Part shown: positions 43,270 to 54,823 of the stretch, piece after piece
How the letters are laid out: every line of letters begins with the position of its first letter
Numbering within the stretch: position 1 is the stretch's first letter
Assembly (NCBI RefSeq): GCF_016801865.2
Contig: NC_068938.1
Span: forward strand, 115,904,615-115,968,614
Direction of reading: 5' to 3'
From: Culex pipiens pallens
Taxonomy: Eukaryota > Arthropoda > Insecta > Diptera > Culicidae
Length of the DNA: 64,000 nucleotides
Position numbers and translations under genes: made by a program
Notes under the pieces: generated by a model
Database searches by the model: none
Told to the model about the DNA's origin: nothing
Seen by the model: the letters and a program-made list of their open reading frames with translations, nothing else

Positions 43270-44050
43270 CTTGGCAACTAATCAACATCTTTTGTGGAAA
43301 TTATTACCTATAGCTTCTATCAACAAAAAAAAATATATTAAAAACTCACTCGACTTGCGACCACCTGCTAGCAAGTATTCATTGCCTCCGACCATTAATG
43401 TTTCGGAATGTGTTTGTCCATTATTGCGTTTTGGTAAACAAACAATTTCCCTGCGCCCGCCAAGTGGATCACTTGCCGCTGAATAAACATGTGTCGGGGT
43501 TTCATACAGTCAGTACACGATGTACTACTCACTTAACGGAATAGTATAGCTGTCTGCACTAGATTCATCATCCGCGGTTGCCATCCCTTTGGGTTACCAC
43601 AGACACAGGATGAGCAGCGGCGGTTGATGCTTACTAAAAATATAACGATCATCGTCACCCACCACCCCACTTGAACACTATGTTGCCAGGCATTTCCTCC
43701 TTCTCTGGGTGTTCTCAGTACTTTTCTGAATCAACCAGGTACACTCGGTCGGAAGTCGAGTTAATTGGAGTGCATATTCCTTTTGTCACTGTAGGTAGTT
43801 TTTATTGAAAAAGTGTGCAACCACTACTGTGTTGAAAAAATAAAAAAGTTAATCCAGTATGGGAAACCCAACTACTGTCTGTCTGATGAGATGATACCAA
43901 ATTGCTGAGATTTATTTATAGCTAAATTGAATGGGACTCTTGAGCTGATGGCAGTGGAATACATAGAACGTTCATATATGTTACATTTTTTGCAATGAAA
44001 CAGTCCAGAACGTGGTTGCTGGTAGGATGTATCTAAGTTTTTATTTTCTG
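43270..44050. other. Spacer, no gene recognised
   Basis: Moderately GC-rich patches at 43.36-43.65 kb. No repeat or coding signal. Confidence 0.3.
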
Positions 44051-44064
44051 TGTCTTGTCAAGCA

Positions 44065-44285
44065 GTTTAGTGGGTCTCGTGGCGCAGGGGTAGCGGCTTC
44101 GGCTGCCGATCCCGATGATGCTATGAGACGCGGGTTCGATTCCCGCCTTATCCACTGAGCTTCTATCGGATGGTGAAGTAAAACGTCGGTCCCGGTTTCT
44201 CCTGTCTCGTCAGAGGCGCTGGAGCAGAAATCCCACGTTAGAGGAAGGCCATGCCCCGGGGGCGTAGTGCCAATAGTTTCGTTTC
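44065..44285 (+). mobile_element. tRNA-headed SINE, third family, copy 1
   Basis: The target duplication GTCTTGTCAAGCA (44052-44064 and 44286-44298) brackets 221 bases. The head has A box GTGGCGCAGGGGTAGCGG and B box GGGTTCGATTCCCGCC; the body runs to CCAATAGTTTCGTTTC, a short TTTCG tail. The tRNA fold is imperfect, so this is not a tRNA gene. Confidence 0.9.
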
Positions 44286-44385
44286 GTCTTGTCAAGCAAA
44301 GGGGAAAACTTTTCAAGAGAAACATGATTGCATGCAGTGTAAATAACTTTCTTTCCCATCCGATTTGACGAAGTGAAGGGCAGCA

Positions 44386-44467
44386 TATGGTCGCTTGTGT
44401 ACTGTCTTGTGACACGTCTGCCGTAGAAAGATAGGACGTGTCACAAGAAAGCACACACGCGACAATA
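44386..44467. mobile_element. 82-bp hairpin of the TCTTGTGACA family
   Basis: The arms of 33 bases (TATGGTCGCTTGTG ... GTGACACGTC and its inverse) have about four mismatches and a 16-base loop. The terminal motif resembles the element at 5149-5828. Confidence 0.72.
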
Positions 44468-44469
44468 AA

Positions 44470-45250
44470 CTTTTTGGGGAATTACCTCTAAAATATATTT
44501 ATTTTTTTCAGATTATTTGTTTAGATCCCTCGTAACAGCTACTCGTCTGAAAATATAAATAACATCCCAACCTCATTCAACTAAATCTCGTTTTTTTAAT
44601 AACATTACAGATAGAAAAAAATCAAAACCTTCTTGTGGTAAAATGGTATTTAGAAAATAAAACTCAGATAAATTTAAAAAAAATCCTCTTTATCCGGACC
44701 CCGCCTCTAGGTGGCCAAAAAATCTCTATTAAAATTCTAGAAAATTGGTTGGAAGTTTAACTTGTTTTTTGCACCTTTGCCACTTTTTTCTAATGTATTT
44801 TCTTTTCAACCTTGGCTATATTTTTCACTATCATTTCCTATATTTTGTAAAAACAAGTGTGCAGTTATTTATAAATGTTCCAGACTATGCCTCTACGCAT
44901 TTTTTGACAATTTAAATGACAATGGTATTGCTCTATAAAAAAAAAGTGAAAAACAAGAAAAATTGGAAAAGTGCCTGTAAATACATGGGAAAATAGTGTT
45001 GTTTTTTGCGAGGTGTTTTTCTGTCCGTGGTAACCCCAACGTAGTTGTTTGATTATATCAATTGAGATAGAAGCTTAAGTCACAGCTGAAAGGATCTCCA
45101 AAAACTCTGTTTACACCATAAAGAAACTATCTGTATGTTGATAAATTAAGGGGTTCAACATATGTGATCGGCAAAAGAGCCAGAGGTTGGTATGAGCACA
45201 CACTTATACTTTTTTTAATCTGTTTTCAGGGCATAAAAATGTACATAATC
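44470..45250. other. AT-rich spacer, no feature seen
   Basis: A short block near 45.16-45.21 kb (AGAGGTTGGTATGAGC) is inverted at 61.44-61.47 kb. Otherwise nothing was recognised. Confidence 0.35.
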
Positions 45251-46328
45251 AATTAGGGTTAGTGAAATTTCACGATTTCGCGGACAGCGTGAAATCCGCG
45301 AAATTTGACTTTTTCCGCGAAATCCCGTGAAATTTTATGTTTGTGTAAAAATGTAACGATTTTTCCCAAAATAATTTATCAAACTCAAAAAGGAATAAAA
45401 ATAATCTCATGAACTATTGTAGAATTAAGCGAGTGAATACCCTGGTTTAATTACTTATATATGGTTAGTGATTTTTGACGATTTCGTGGACGGCGTGAAA
45501 TTCGTAAAATTTATCAATTTTTTCAATTCATTTTTTTTAATAAAAACCTAATCAATATTTCATCCAAAAAGACTATTTAATTAAATTTTATTAGTTTTCA
45601 ATTAAAAGATCTTAAATATATATGTATGTCAAGTTGATATGAACCATTTGAAGACATGTTCAGATTTTTTAGTTATTTTTAAAAAATAACTAAATTTAAT
45701 AATATTTTCATTCGCTGTATCTAACACTATTCTGCTATTTTATTTTAAAGGTATAGTTTTGAAAGAAATTAAAAGAATCAAGCTATGTTTTATTCAAAAT
45801 AAAATGAAGAGTATTATTTCATCTTTGGACTCACATTTTAATAACATATCAATTTTTTTAGGCCTGTTTAATTTTAACGTTGTTTGTTTATTTGGGTGGA
45901 TGATTCCTGTGAAAGTAAAAAAAATATTTTTTTTTGTTTTCTTTTCTCATTTTGAATTAACATTTCAATTTTGTTAAAAATAATATTATATTTGCAAATT
46001 GATTTTAAATTTAGTTTTTGAAAAGTGAGCTAAAACCCTTAAAAAATATGCTCACTGGGCTAAATGTCGCAGAAAATTCAAATTATTTTACTCATTTTGA
46101 CTGGGCAAGATTGTTATATCTTGCTTTGATATATAATTATATAACAGAAGCAAATTAGCGAAAACATTTAAGCTTTATAAGTCGAATATTAAAAGAGCAG
46201 TTCAGTAAATGAGAATACGCGTGCCCTACTTTTTGTTTCAAGAGCTCATCCATAAACCAGGAGGATTTTTTTTTTGAAAATTAGGAGAATTTATTTTTGT
46301 GTCGCATTCATTAAGTGAAGATATTTTT

Positions 46329-47668
46329 TTTTTTTTTTTTTTTTTATCAGTTCGTTTATTTAGTTGGCTCAAACGGAAAACCCTTTACGGAGCCGGGTAT
46401 CATTGTACAGTTATAAGAAAAATAAATTACAAAATCATATAGTAATGAATGCACTAACTAGTGGATATCTTTTAACAACATCGTTCATTAAGTATTTCAA
46501 TTGAGGCATTATAAGTTGCAAAAAAGCTCTCCAATGTTGGTCAACGTCGAAGGAACAGCACAGCACGTCGATAAGTTTGTCGAAACTGATCAGTCCTGCG
46601 TTGTTTGTTGTTCGAGGCGCTGAAGTTGAAGATCTGGATTGGCTGGCTTTTTTCGGCTTTCGTGATAAATTCGTTGATATTGGTTCACTATCCGCAGCGG
46701 TGTTGGTGGTTACATGTTCGATGTGGTTCGGTTGTAGGAGAGTCTTTGCGGCAGAGTTTGGTTCTGCAGGTAGTTGTTTCGTGGCTTCATTGTACGCGTG
46801 TTTGTACAACTTCTTGAGATTTCGTTTCACTGTATTGGTTTTCGCGATGAAAATTGGACAGTTGGAGATTATTTGATGGTATTGTCCACATCTAAAGCAA
46901 CAATTGTGTGTCTCCGAACAATCGGCTTCTGTGTGGTTCCCCATACATTTGCAGCAACGGGCACTGTTCGAGCAGTGCTTTACTGTGTGACCGTACTGCT
47001 TACAATTTGTACAATACATCACTTTAGGAAAATATGGTCTAATCGGCAGAACTATGTTTTGATATTGTACAAAGTCTGGCAGAACGGTTCCATAAAATGT
47101 AATACGTAGTCCAGACGATGGTAGATAACATTCTTCGGTTTTCGAAAATTTTGCTAATCGGCTACAAAACTTGATGTTTACAGGCTTGAGCCGAGGATCG
47201 TTGAATTTTCCGATGCCTTTGTCTTTCATAGTAGAAGGAGTTATGTCATCAGCATAAACTACTCCGTCTACTTCAACTAGGTGAGGCGGTATGAAAACAT
47301 GATGTGTTTTTCTAAAGTACTTGTCATTCACTAATCCGTCAGCTTCATGTCTGTTAGTTAATGAAACTCGGATTTTCATGGGATTTTCACTTCTAATTTC
47401 TTCAATTGAACGATAACGTTGATTGAGATCGTCAGCAAGAGGCAGCAAACGGAGGGGATCTTGCTGCTTTTTTATGTAAACGTAAAATGGTCCAGATGAT
47501 GAAATCGGGTACGTCCGTATTTTTTCTACTGAAGGTCGTTTCTCCGTAAAAGAAGATTTGTTGGTCCTTTGTTTGTCACTGTTGGCCATTTTGATCACAA
47601 GATCGCGAGGTTACTCCTTCGAGCAAGTGTGAGTATCAACCGTTCGCTCGACTGCTGAGCGTCAACTG
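46329..47668 (-). mobile_element. ORF1-only non-LTR retrotransposon
   Basis: The target duplication GAAGATATTTTT is at 46317-46328 and 47669-47680. On the minus strand it has a 79-base 5' leader (CCAGTTGACGCTCAGCAGTC start), one ORF, an 89-base 3' UTR and a tail seen as a T-run to 46345. There is no endonuclease/reverse-transcriptase ORF between ORF1 and the tail. Confidence 0.85.
46435..47589 (-). CDS. LINE ORF1 / gag-like nucleic-acid-binding protein
   Basis: An intact 384-codon frame from the ATG in CAAAATGGCC at 47589 to the stop at 46435. It is the ORF1 protein of a jockey/I-type non-LTR retrotransposon, which binds element RNA and escorts it to the nucleus. Three consecutive zinc knuckles lie at about residues 195-255: CTNCKQYGHTVKHC, CKCMGNHTEADC and CFRCGQYHQIISNC. 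Before them is a region typical of the RRM-like gag part (FYVYIKKQQ, MKIRVSLTNRHEAD). After them comes a basic, Ser/Thr-rich linker and a C-terminal helical stretch. No frameshift or stop was seen, so the insertion is probably young. ORF2 is absent. Confidence 0.85.
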   Translation of the reverse strand: MANSDKQRTNKSSFTEKRPSVEKIRTYPISSSGPFYVYIKKQQDPLRLLPLADDLNQRYRSIEEIRSENPMKIRVSLTNRHEADGLVNDKYFRKTHHVFIPPHLVEVDGVVYADDITPSTMKDKGIGKFNDPRLKPVNIKFCSRLAKFSKTEECYLPSSGLRITFYGTVLPDFVQYQNIVLPIRPYFPKVMYCTNCKQYGHTVKHCSNSARCCKCMGNHTEADCSETHNCCFRCGQYHQIISNCPIFIAKTNTVKRNLKKLYKHAYNEATKQLPAEPNSAAKTLLQPNHIEHVTTNTAADSEPISTNLSRKPKKASQSRSSTSAPRTTNNAGLISFDKLIDVLCCSFDVDQHWRAFLQLIMPQLKYLMNDVVKRYPLVSAFITI

Positions 47669-48133
47669 GAAGATATTTTTAGTTTATTGAAGAATATTAT
47701 ATAATGGAGCATAAAAAGTAGTTTTTGTGATTTAAACTTAGAATTTTCAGAGTTATTTTAACATTTTTCAAGTTCCGCGAAATTTGCGTGAAATTTGGTG
47801 TTTTGAAATTGAGCTCCCCGTGAAATTTGCATTTTTCGAGCGTGAAAAATCACTAAGCCTAATTATCATCTATTAACCAAACAAATTTGAAGACATTTGG
47901 TTGTATCATTACCAAGACATAGCTATCTATTTGGAGTTAGCAGTTTAAAAAACGGATGCCTTGACAAAATCGATTTTCAAAAAGTTTAATGAAAAAAAAT
48001 AAAAATATTTTTTATGATGTTCAAATAAAAAAAATTCAGTTTTTGAATTTTGTATTTTTTAAAAAAGCAAAATTTAAAAATCGGGCTTCACGAGATATGT
48101 CTTGAGAGTCTTCACCACAAATTTCAGCCAATT

Positions 48134-48835
48134 TGGTCCATCTCATTTCAGTATTACGTCATGATTTGAAATCCGGACACTTAGTAACATATCATTTTTG
48201 TTATAGGTGGCAAAAAATCATATAACTAGTTGGAAATGACGACATATCATCAGGATGTAGTATAAACAGTCAGTTTTTTAAGAATGCATGCGAAACATGA
48301 ATTTTAAAACAATTTTTCATCAGAATTTTAAAATTAAATGACTTTGTGTGCTTCGAATCCCGGATTGTGATAAAAGCTGATTCGAAATCCGGACACATTT
48401 GCATCGAATTCCGGACACTCGATTTTGCATATGAATCGCACAAATTTGGACTGAAATGTTAGTGAATGGCATTCTTTAGGTCTCAAATGAAGTGCTAACA
48501 TCAATACAATCGATCTTTTATGTAAAAATTTGCTAGAATTTAAGGAAATCAAAGCTATACATTTCTGCTTTGCATTCTTGATGCTTGGGACGCCTTTGAA
48601 ATATATCAGTGAAATGTTTCACATTTTTGTTAAACTTATTATTTTATTTTATTGTTTTAGCGTTAACTACAGAGTTCAAACAAACTTTAAATGAAAGTTG
48701 ATGTTAGAATTCATCAAATAACACAGTTTTGGCATTCATAATGCGAACTTATGTTCACATAATTAATACAACAAGATGAGGTGTCCAGGATTGGAAGCCT
48801 CCGGAATTTCGAATTATGACATTAATTATGACAGT
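48134..48835. mobile_element. CCGGACAC-rich TIR element, copy 3
   Basis: The left end ATTACGTCATGATTTGAAATC and right end TTTCGAATTATGACATTAAT are inverted. The core 48340-48780 aligns with 27.65-28.08 kb in reverse and with 15.7-16.0 kb. A second terminus-like TTCGAATCCCGGA occurs near 48353, so two copies may be fused. Confidence 0.65.
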
Positions 48836-49050
48836 TCGCTGTATGGATGTCAAATTTTTTAGCTTAAATCGTCTCTTTCTCAGTTTGATCTTCAGGAAGC
48901 TTTCAGGAGTGATTGAAATGAAAATTATAGAGAAATAATTTTGGATTTGAAGGGCTCAGTTTGGGTAAACTCTAAACATCTTAGTAAATGCACTCTGGCC
49001 GTTGCAAATCTTTTTCAAAATTTATGTAAGGTAGAAAAAAAGTTTTAATG

Positions 49051-50427
49051 GGATCGAAGTAGCCGTGCGCGAGATCGGATGTGAAAATTTTATGGTGCTA
49101 AAAATTGTGACAGCTCATGCGTTTCCCGATTAATTCCCTTAAAACAATTTACTTCCTTTCGTGTTAAACTACGAAGATTCGGTCCACATTTTTGGTGATG
49201 GCAAGTACCAGTGATTGCCAAATATGCTCGACCAAGTTGAAAGGAAAGAACGGCAGGATCACCAGTCCATCAGTTGGTTGTAATCATGAAGATTCCATCG
49301 TTCCTGTCCCAGATGCTCTTCCAGCAGCTAGAATTTACCGTCCGTCATTAGCTGATCAGCCGAGCTCCTGTGGTCTAATGGTTACAGGTTTTGCTTTACG
49401 AGCGGAAGATCGTGGTTTCAAACCCACATGGCTTGGCACATCCTTTCCCCTGTACTCTTCACATGTATAAGGACCAACTGTTCTCTGTATAATTGCCCTA
49501 CAGAGCTCCACGGCCCGATCGCAAAAAGTGCTTTGAAGGGACGAGTTTTCCAGAAACCAGAACTTAAGGGCTAGCTGGGTATAAGTAAACGTAAAATGTG
49601 CACTTCGGTTCTAGCGATACATTTGGACAGTACAGAGTGGAAAAGGCAGAGCCAAAGGGGATTGAAAAAACATTCAAACCTCTTCGGCGGCGAAGTTACG
49701 GCAGTGGATCGCTCGACACAGTCGCTCAACACAGTCGCTCAACAATAGCGTGTGTGCGTGTCCCATCTGCCTAATAACAGAAGAAGCCTTTGTGATTCTA
49801 TAAATAGAATTGCAAGTCCGCAATAGATCTAATTCCTGGTCGCAGTGGATAGTGACATCAAACAAAAATAAAAATAGCTGATCAAGTCCAGAAGTCTCAA
49901 AAGTATTGCGAATCAAGTGGCATTTTTTTGATAGCTTGAGCTGAAGAATCCTAATTTGGTGAGATCATTCCTTTTCATTAATCATTATTTAACAGATGAT
50001 TTTTCCTTATAAATACGATATTATATTCTATTAGTTAAATGATATATCCCTATAACCCTTCCCTTTCTCCAAACCAAATTTTCTCCCCCCCCCCCTCTCG
50101 CCCTCACTCCATCCCCCCCCCCCCAAATTTACACTTACACACCCAACCACAACTGATTTGGAGCGTTTGGTACGGTATGTCCACGCATCCTTCCTCCCCT
50201 GTTGATTCTGTGAAATGTGCTCCGTTCACAGAATCTGTCTCTGCGGTTAATGCAACGCAGTAGGCCTGGCCGTTTTAATTTTTGCAATACGTCTTCGGGG
50301 TTACTCAAGTGTACTGCAATAATTAATATTGACAAGAAAGAACTTGGGGCGTAATCTAATCACAAGTTCTTCCAGGATGCTTTCTTCGGACTGGCTGCGC
50401 TTGTGTTCGATTAGATTAGATTAGATT
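49051..50427 (+). mobile_element. Retroposon with (ATTAG)n tail and 22-bp target duplication
   Basis: AGGTAGAAAAAAAGTTTTAATG is exact at 49029-49050 and 50428-50449. The 1,377-base insert ends GATTAGATTAGATTAGATT. It contains C-runs near 50086-50129 and a tRNA-like unit at 49375-49445. No reverse transcriptase frame was seen; it may be a truncated LINE 3' part or a long non-autonomous element. Confidence 0.72.
49372..49448 (+). repeat. tRNA-like (SINE head) sequence
   Basis: CTGTGGTCTAATGGTTACAG (A-box region) and GTGGTTTCAAACCCACATGG (B box and T arm) are present. The acceptor stem does not pair and there is no clean anticodon arm, so I do not call it a tRNA gene. Confidence 0.5.
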
Positions 50428-50869
50428 AGGTAGAAAAAAAGTTTTAATGTGATAAACTGCCCCTGGTCACATAAATGTCCCATATGCATTTTCATCGCTT
50501 TTGAGTTAACTCGTACTTTGTCTAGAAATCAGGAGGAAATCCATTTTTTCGCGAAAAATTAACACGTAGCCTTATGTGTGGGACAAACTAAAAGGACAAA
50601 TCATTCTTGGGGAAAGATATAAATGACATTTTTGGGCTATGTTTTTACGGCGTTAACTTTAACATTTAGTGAAAATGAGAATCCCCCACAACTTTTTGTA
50701 AAAAAATTGAATCGCTTCACCGGGTCAAAACCAACTGCTCCAAAATTTGGGTATTATTCACAGCTTCATACAACTTTACAGGCAACTGCAAAACACCTGA
50801 CACTAGCAAATATTGTCCCTATACTTTGTGTAACCACAGGGCAAAACTGATTGCTGTGGTTATTTTTCT

Positions 50870-51960
50870 TAGCACTCATGTCGTCGTAAACAAGCGAAAC
50901 GAAGCTCGAGCTAGAACTTCACTAAACGAAACCAGATGAGCTACTAGCAAGTGACCTACCGTTTTTATATTTATTTCACTGCAGAGATAGCGCACTAATC
51001 TTTTGCTGACCGCGAATAATCTTCTTTCACCGCAGCCACTCGAATCGCGATAATTCCAATCACTACAAAGCCGTCTGCTGAACGATGAATGGGAATTTTG
51101 TTGCTTTTTTCTCAAAACAGCGTGATTTAAAATTAGCGCGGGCAATTTTTTTTCTCGCGATAAATTCTAGGCCACTAATTTTCAAGTACACCTTTGAGCC
51201 AAACCAAATCACCACATCCTTCACCGTAGACGACGTCGCATCAACTGAAACTGCTGCTGACTGGGAAGATTCACCAAAACGGCTGGCTGGTGTTCTGCTA
51301 TCACAGTCGCTTCGGGAAAGCGCCAATCCTCCCCCGAACGTGCAAAAGTTGGACGAGAGCAAAGTACAACAAAAAAAAAGTTACAGTACACGAGGAAATC
51401 TTTTGCTATCTACCTTATCACTTGTCGTTTATCTCTTCTTTCGCTTTTTTTTCTTGGCTTCTTTTTACCCTGTTGTAGCCACACACCTGTGAACGACGAC
51501 GACGACGACGACGACGAACCACCTTCAACTTGAAAATCTTCCCCTAGGTCGTTTGTCCCGGTCCCGTCCCGTTCGGGCGCTCATCCACAACTGGGTAAAC
51601 TCGTAAATACTACATCACAACGTGGTTACCACAGCAAACACGCTGACAAAACAACCGCCACTTTTCGGTTTGGGAAAAGTAAGCCCCCAGCCCCTTTCGC
51701 CACCTTTTCCCGTCCCCCTAGAGTTTTCCTTTGCACACTAACCAAAAGGAAGGAAAACATATACCTACTTGCGCTCGCCTACTCTTACCCCTCCAAACCA
51801 GGAATGGAACGACGGTGGAAAAAGGAAAGATGGAAAGTAGCACGCGACACAAACGCGTAGTAGGCATTGCTAAGTAGAAATTTGTCACTCTTTCTCGTTC
51901 TCAACTGCTCAGGACGAATGTGTGGCGCGCGCGTTCGGAAGTATGGAAGAAGAAACAGAG
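50870..51960. promoter_or_regulatory. GC-richer repeat-poor island with (GAC)n, possible promoter region
   Basis: A dense CpG stretch with GACGACGTCGC near 51229 and a (GAC)8-like run at about 51494-51519. Overlapping frames on both strands (51063-51492) have no recognisable domain. It could be a 5' exon or promoter of an unseen gene. Confidence 0.3.
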
Positions 51961-51987
51961 AAATTTGTAGTGCACGGAAACAAACAA

Positions 51988-52068
51988 ATCTAGAGTTTTT
52001 TTAAGGTCCTGTAAACATATGAAATACATTAGCTTATTGGATCTCTTCAAACAAAACTCTTGAAATGT
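51988..52068. mobile_element. Hairpin MITE, copy 3 (diverged)
   Basis: AATCTAGAGTTTTTTTAAGG and TTCAAACAAAACTCTTGA are inverted, corresponding to 4697-4780. Confidence 0.55.
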
Positions 52069-52296
52069 GGCTTATTTTTTTTTGTTTTTATGTTAATAAA
52101 AGACTAATTTTCCAAACTACTACCATTATACTATATTATAACCCAAAGTTCAACTATCCATAAGTTGGTATGCAACTTCGAATAATCGTATCATTACCAA
52201 TTTTTCGTATTTTTTATTTTCTTGCGACATAAAATTCGAGTTCTGCGACAACATTTTAGTTAAATGTGAGTTGTTGATCAAATAACCAAATGAGCA

Positions 52297-53740
52297 GTTA
52301 TCTACGAAATCGGTCTATTATCTTCTATTTTAATTTTTGTATTTTTTAATCCGGCTGAAACTTTTTGGTGCCTTCGGTAAGCCCAAAGAAGCCATATTGC
52401 ATCATTAGTTTGCCCATATAATTTTCCATACAAATTTGGCAGTTGTCCATACAAAAATGATGTATGAAAATTCAAAAATCTGTATCTTTCGAAGGAATTT
52501 TTTGATCGATTTGGTATCTTCGGCAAAGTTGTAGGTATGGATACTTTGTCACTAAAACTTGATTTGCAAAAAAACACTATTTTTTCATTTTTTTATATGT
52601 TTAAATATTTTATTTGAAAAGATCGGAAAATTTCATATTCATGTTTCATATTATTCAACATTGAAAATCGGACCATTAGTTACTGAGATATCGACATTAG
52701 AAAATGGTGGGTTGTTTGGGACTCGGAAAACATCATTTTTTTTTTAAAACCTTTGCATGGCAATATCTAAGCAACTAAGGGTCATATCAACAATGTTCCA
52801 TAAAGCAAAATATAGAGAATTTTTTAGCTTTTCAAAAAAAAAAATTCAAAAGTGGGCAAACATGTGCTTTAATTTCAAAAAATGAAAAATTGCGACTATT
52901 TTCAAAAAAGTCACCTAAAAATGGATGTAACTTGAAAACGGTGCACTTTATCAAAATTTCACTGAAGTACATCGAAAAATTAAGTTGAAAATAATTTGCG
53001 ACCAATATTCCGATTTTTTGAAAAAATCAGTATTGATTAAAAAAATCATAACTCAGTTAAAGACTTTTTGCACAACCTGAGAATTTCTGAAAAGTTGGCA
53101 TTTGATGTCATCTAAAACATATAAAAAAATAAAAAAAATAAAAAAAATGTTTTTTTGCAAATCAAGCTTTAGTAACAAAAAGTTAAATAAAAAATCACCA
53201 AAAAAATTTTTAACCTTGTAAAAAATTTTTCCAGTATAGTCCGTAGTCCGTACCTATAACTTTGCTGAAGACACCAAATCGATCAAAAAATTCCTTCGAA
53301 AGATACAGATTTTTGAATTTTCATAAATCATTTTTGTATGGAAAAAAAAAAACGAAACTATTGGCACTACGCCCCCCGGGGCATGGCCTTCCTCTAACGT
53401 GGGATTTCTGCTCCAGCGCCTCTGACGAGACAGGAGAAACCGGGACCGACGTTTAACTTCACCATCCGATAGAAGCTCAGTGGATAAGGCGGGAATCGAA
53501 CCCGCGTCTCATAGCATCATCGGGATCGGCAGCCGAAGCCGCTACCCCTGCGCCACGAGACCCACACATTTTTGTATGGACAGCTGTCAAATTTGTATGG
53601 AAAATTATATGGACAAACTAATGATGCAAAATGGCTTCTTTGGGCATACCAAAGGCACCGAAAAAGTTTCAGCCGGAATAAACAATACAAAAAAAATCGA
53701 ATGACCGAAATCTGAGAGAACTGCTCAAGTGCATTTTCAA
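52297..53740. mobile_element. Large palindromic element interrupted by a SINE
   Basis: 52297-52570 (TACGAAATCGG, CCGGCTGAAAC, CCTTCGGTA, AGTTTGCCCATAT, GAAGGAATTTTTTGATCG, TTGATTTGC) is inverted at 53150-53342 and 53580-53740. About 580 bases of AT-rich interior lie between. The right arm is split by the SINE at 53343-53567. Confidence 0.8.
53343..53567 (-). mobile_element. tRNA-headed SINE, third family, copy 2
   Basis: The target duplication ATTTTTGTATGGA is at 53330-53342 and 53568-53580. The body is nearly identical to 44065-44285 in reverse, with the A box at the right and the CGTTTT tail at the left. Confidence 0.92.
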
Positions 53741-53744
53741 TCAA

Positions 53745-54600
53745 AAATAAGACATCGACAGGTTTTTTTTCGTGACCACATTATCCAAAGATTTGATTAT
53801 CGGAAGATATTTTTTTACATGGTTTTCGGATAATCGAGTCTGTATTGTACTCTTTTTTAAATATGCTTCCCAAATTAGAAAAGAAATATACAAAAATTAA
53901 AACCAAGAATTATACAAACATTCAAGAATTCAAGAATTACGCAATCACGCAGAAAAATAAGGCATATTTGAATTAACAAAACGTTATGTTGAATCAACGC
54001 TAAACGTAAAGTAACTCTTTCATAACAACAAAAGACATTTGTGAAGATAAGAATAGTCAAGGAAACAAATTTTCATTCTCGCACAGGCTTATCGTACATA
54101 ATAGGTTTCGGCGTGCTATCTTGAATTTCATGTCTTACTTTTTTTCTTTATTTTCTTTGGGACAAAAGCACTTGGATTACTTTAGTACAGTTATCTCACC
54201 TATATATTAGGATGGCTCGAGATGGTCGATTTTCAGAACATGTTATTTGATTGCTTTTAGGCCCCTGAACAACTCCCTTAAATTTGGGAGCGATTGGTTG
54301 CGTCCACACTTTGCGCATTGCATTTCAATTTTGTATGGGAATTAGTATATAGAAACCTGCTGTTTTACATTTTGATTTTTATCATTTTTATTTTCCACTA
54401 AATTATATTCTCTAAAACTATCCTGCAGAAAATATTGTGCAATCTGGCTCCTGTCAAAGGAAACAACGTGCTCAAAACTGGTCTAAAACGAAATTTCCAA
54501 GCAAAAACCCCAAATAGCATCAACAAACTTTGTTCTGATTTGATTTGAACATTTTTTTCAATTTTCACCTCCGTGTACGCACGAGAGCAAGCAGCAGTGA
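53745..54600. other. AT-rich spacer, no gene recognised
   Basis: TTATCCAAAGATTTGATTATC ... GGATAATCGAG near 53.78-53.84 kb is a short inverted pair, also hinted at 17.52 kb. Nothing else. Confidence 0.3.
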
Positions 54601-54604
54601 AGTT

Positions 54605-54812
54605 GACAAATAATGGTAATATTCATCAGGAAATGGTAACAGATTTAGTGTCAAAAAAGTATAATATTACATTTGAAAATGATGAATTTTAATCAGTTTC
54701 TGGTAAATATTCATCATGTTCAAATTTTTACACAGGTAATATTACTCAAAAAAGAGATAATATTCTACCAACCAAATTTTCAACATTCCAAAATTCAACT
54801 TTTTTTGCTGTG
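54605..54812. mobile_element. TA-target MITE, copy D (reverse)
   Basis: ATAATGGTAATATTCATCAGG at the left and AAAATTCAACTTTTTTTGC then CTGTG|TA at the right match copies A and B in reverse. Confidence 0.78.
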
Positions 54813-54823
54813 TAAAATTTAGA

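Larger units (their letters stand above)
45255..47860. mobile_element. TIR element (TTAGTGA...TCACTAA) hosting a LINE insertion
   Basis: AGGGTTAGTGAAATTTCACG at the left and CGTGAAAAATCACTAAGCCT at the right are inverted; AATT flanks both. The inner ends carry multiple GCGTGAAATTTGC-like motifs. A second similar end occurs at about 45462. About 1.34 kb of it is the retrotransposon at 46329-47668. Confidence 0.65.

Noticed and set aside
44071..44157. Functional tRNA gene
   Set aside because: The A and B boxes are fine, but there are extra bases in the anticodon region, the ends do not pair, and a 13-bp target duplication shows a SINE insertion.
46577..47109. Plus-strand proteins of 99 and 111 aa
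   Set aside because: They are antisense shadows of the LINE ORF1 frame.
49192..49470. 92-aa plus-strand protein
   Set aside because: It runs through a tRNA-like SINE head inside a tailed retroposon; no recognised domain.
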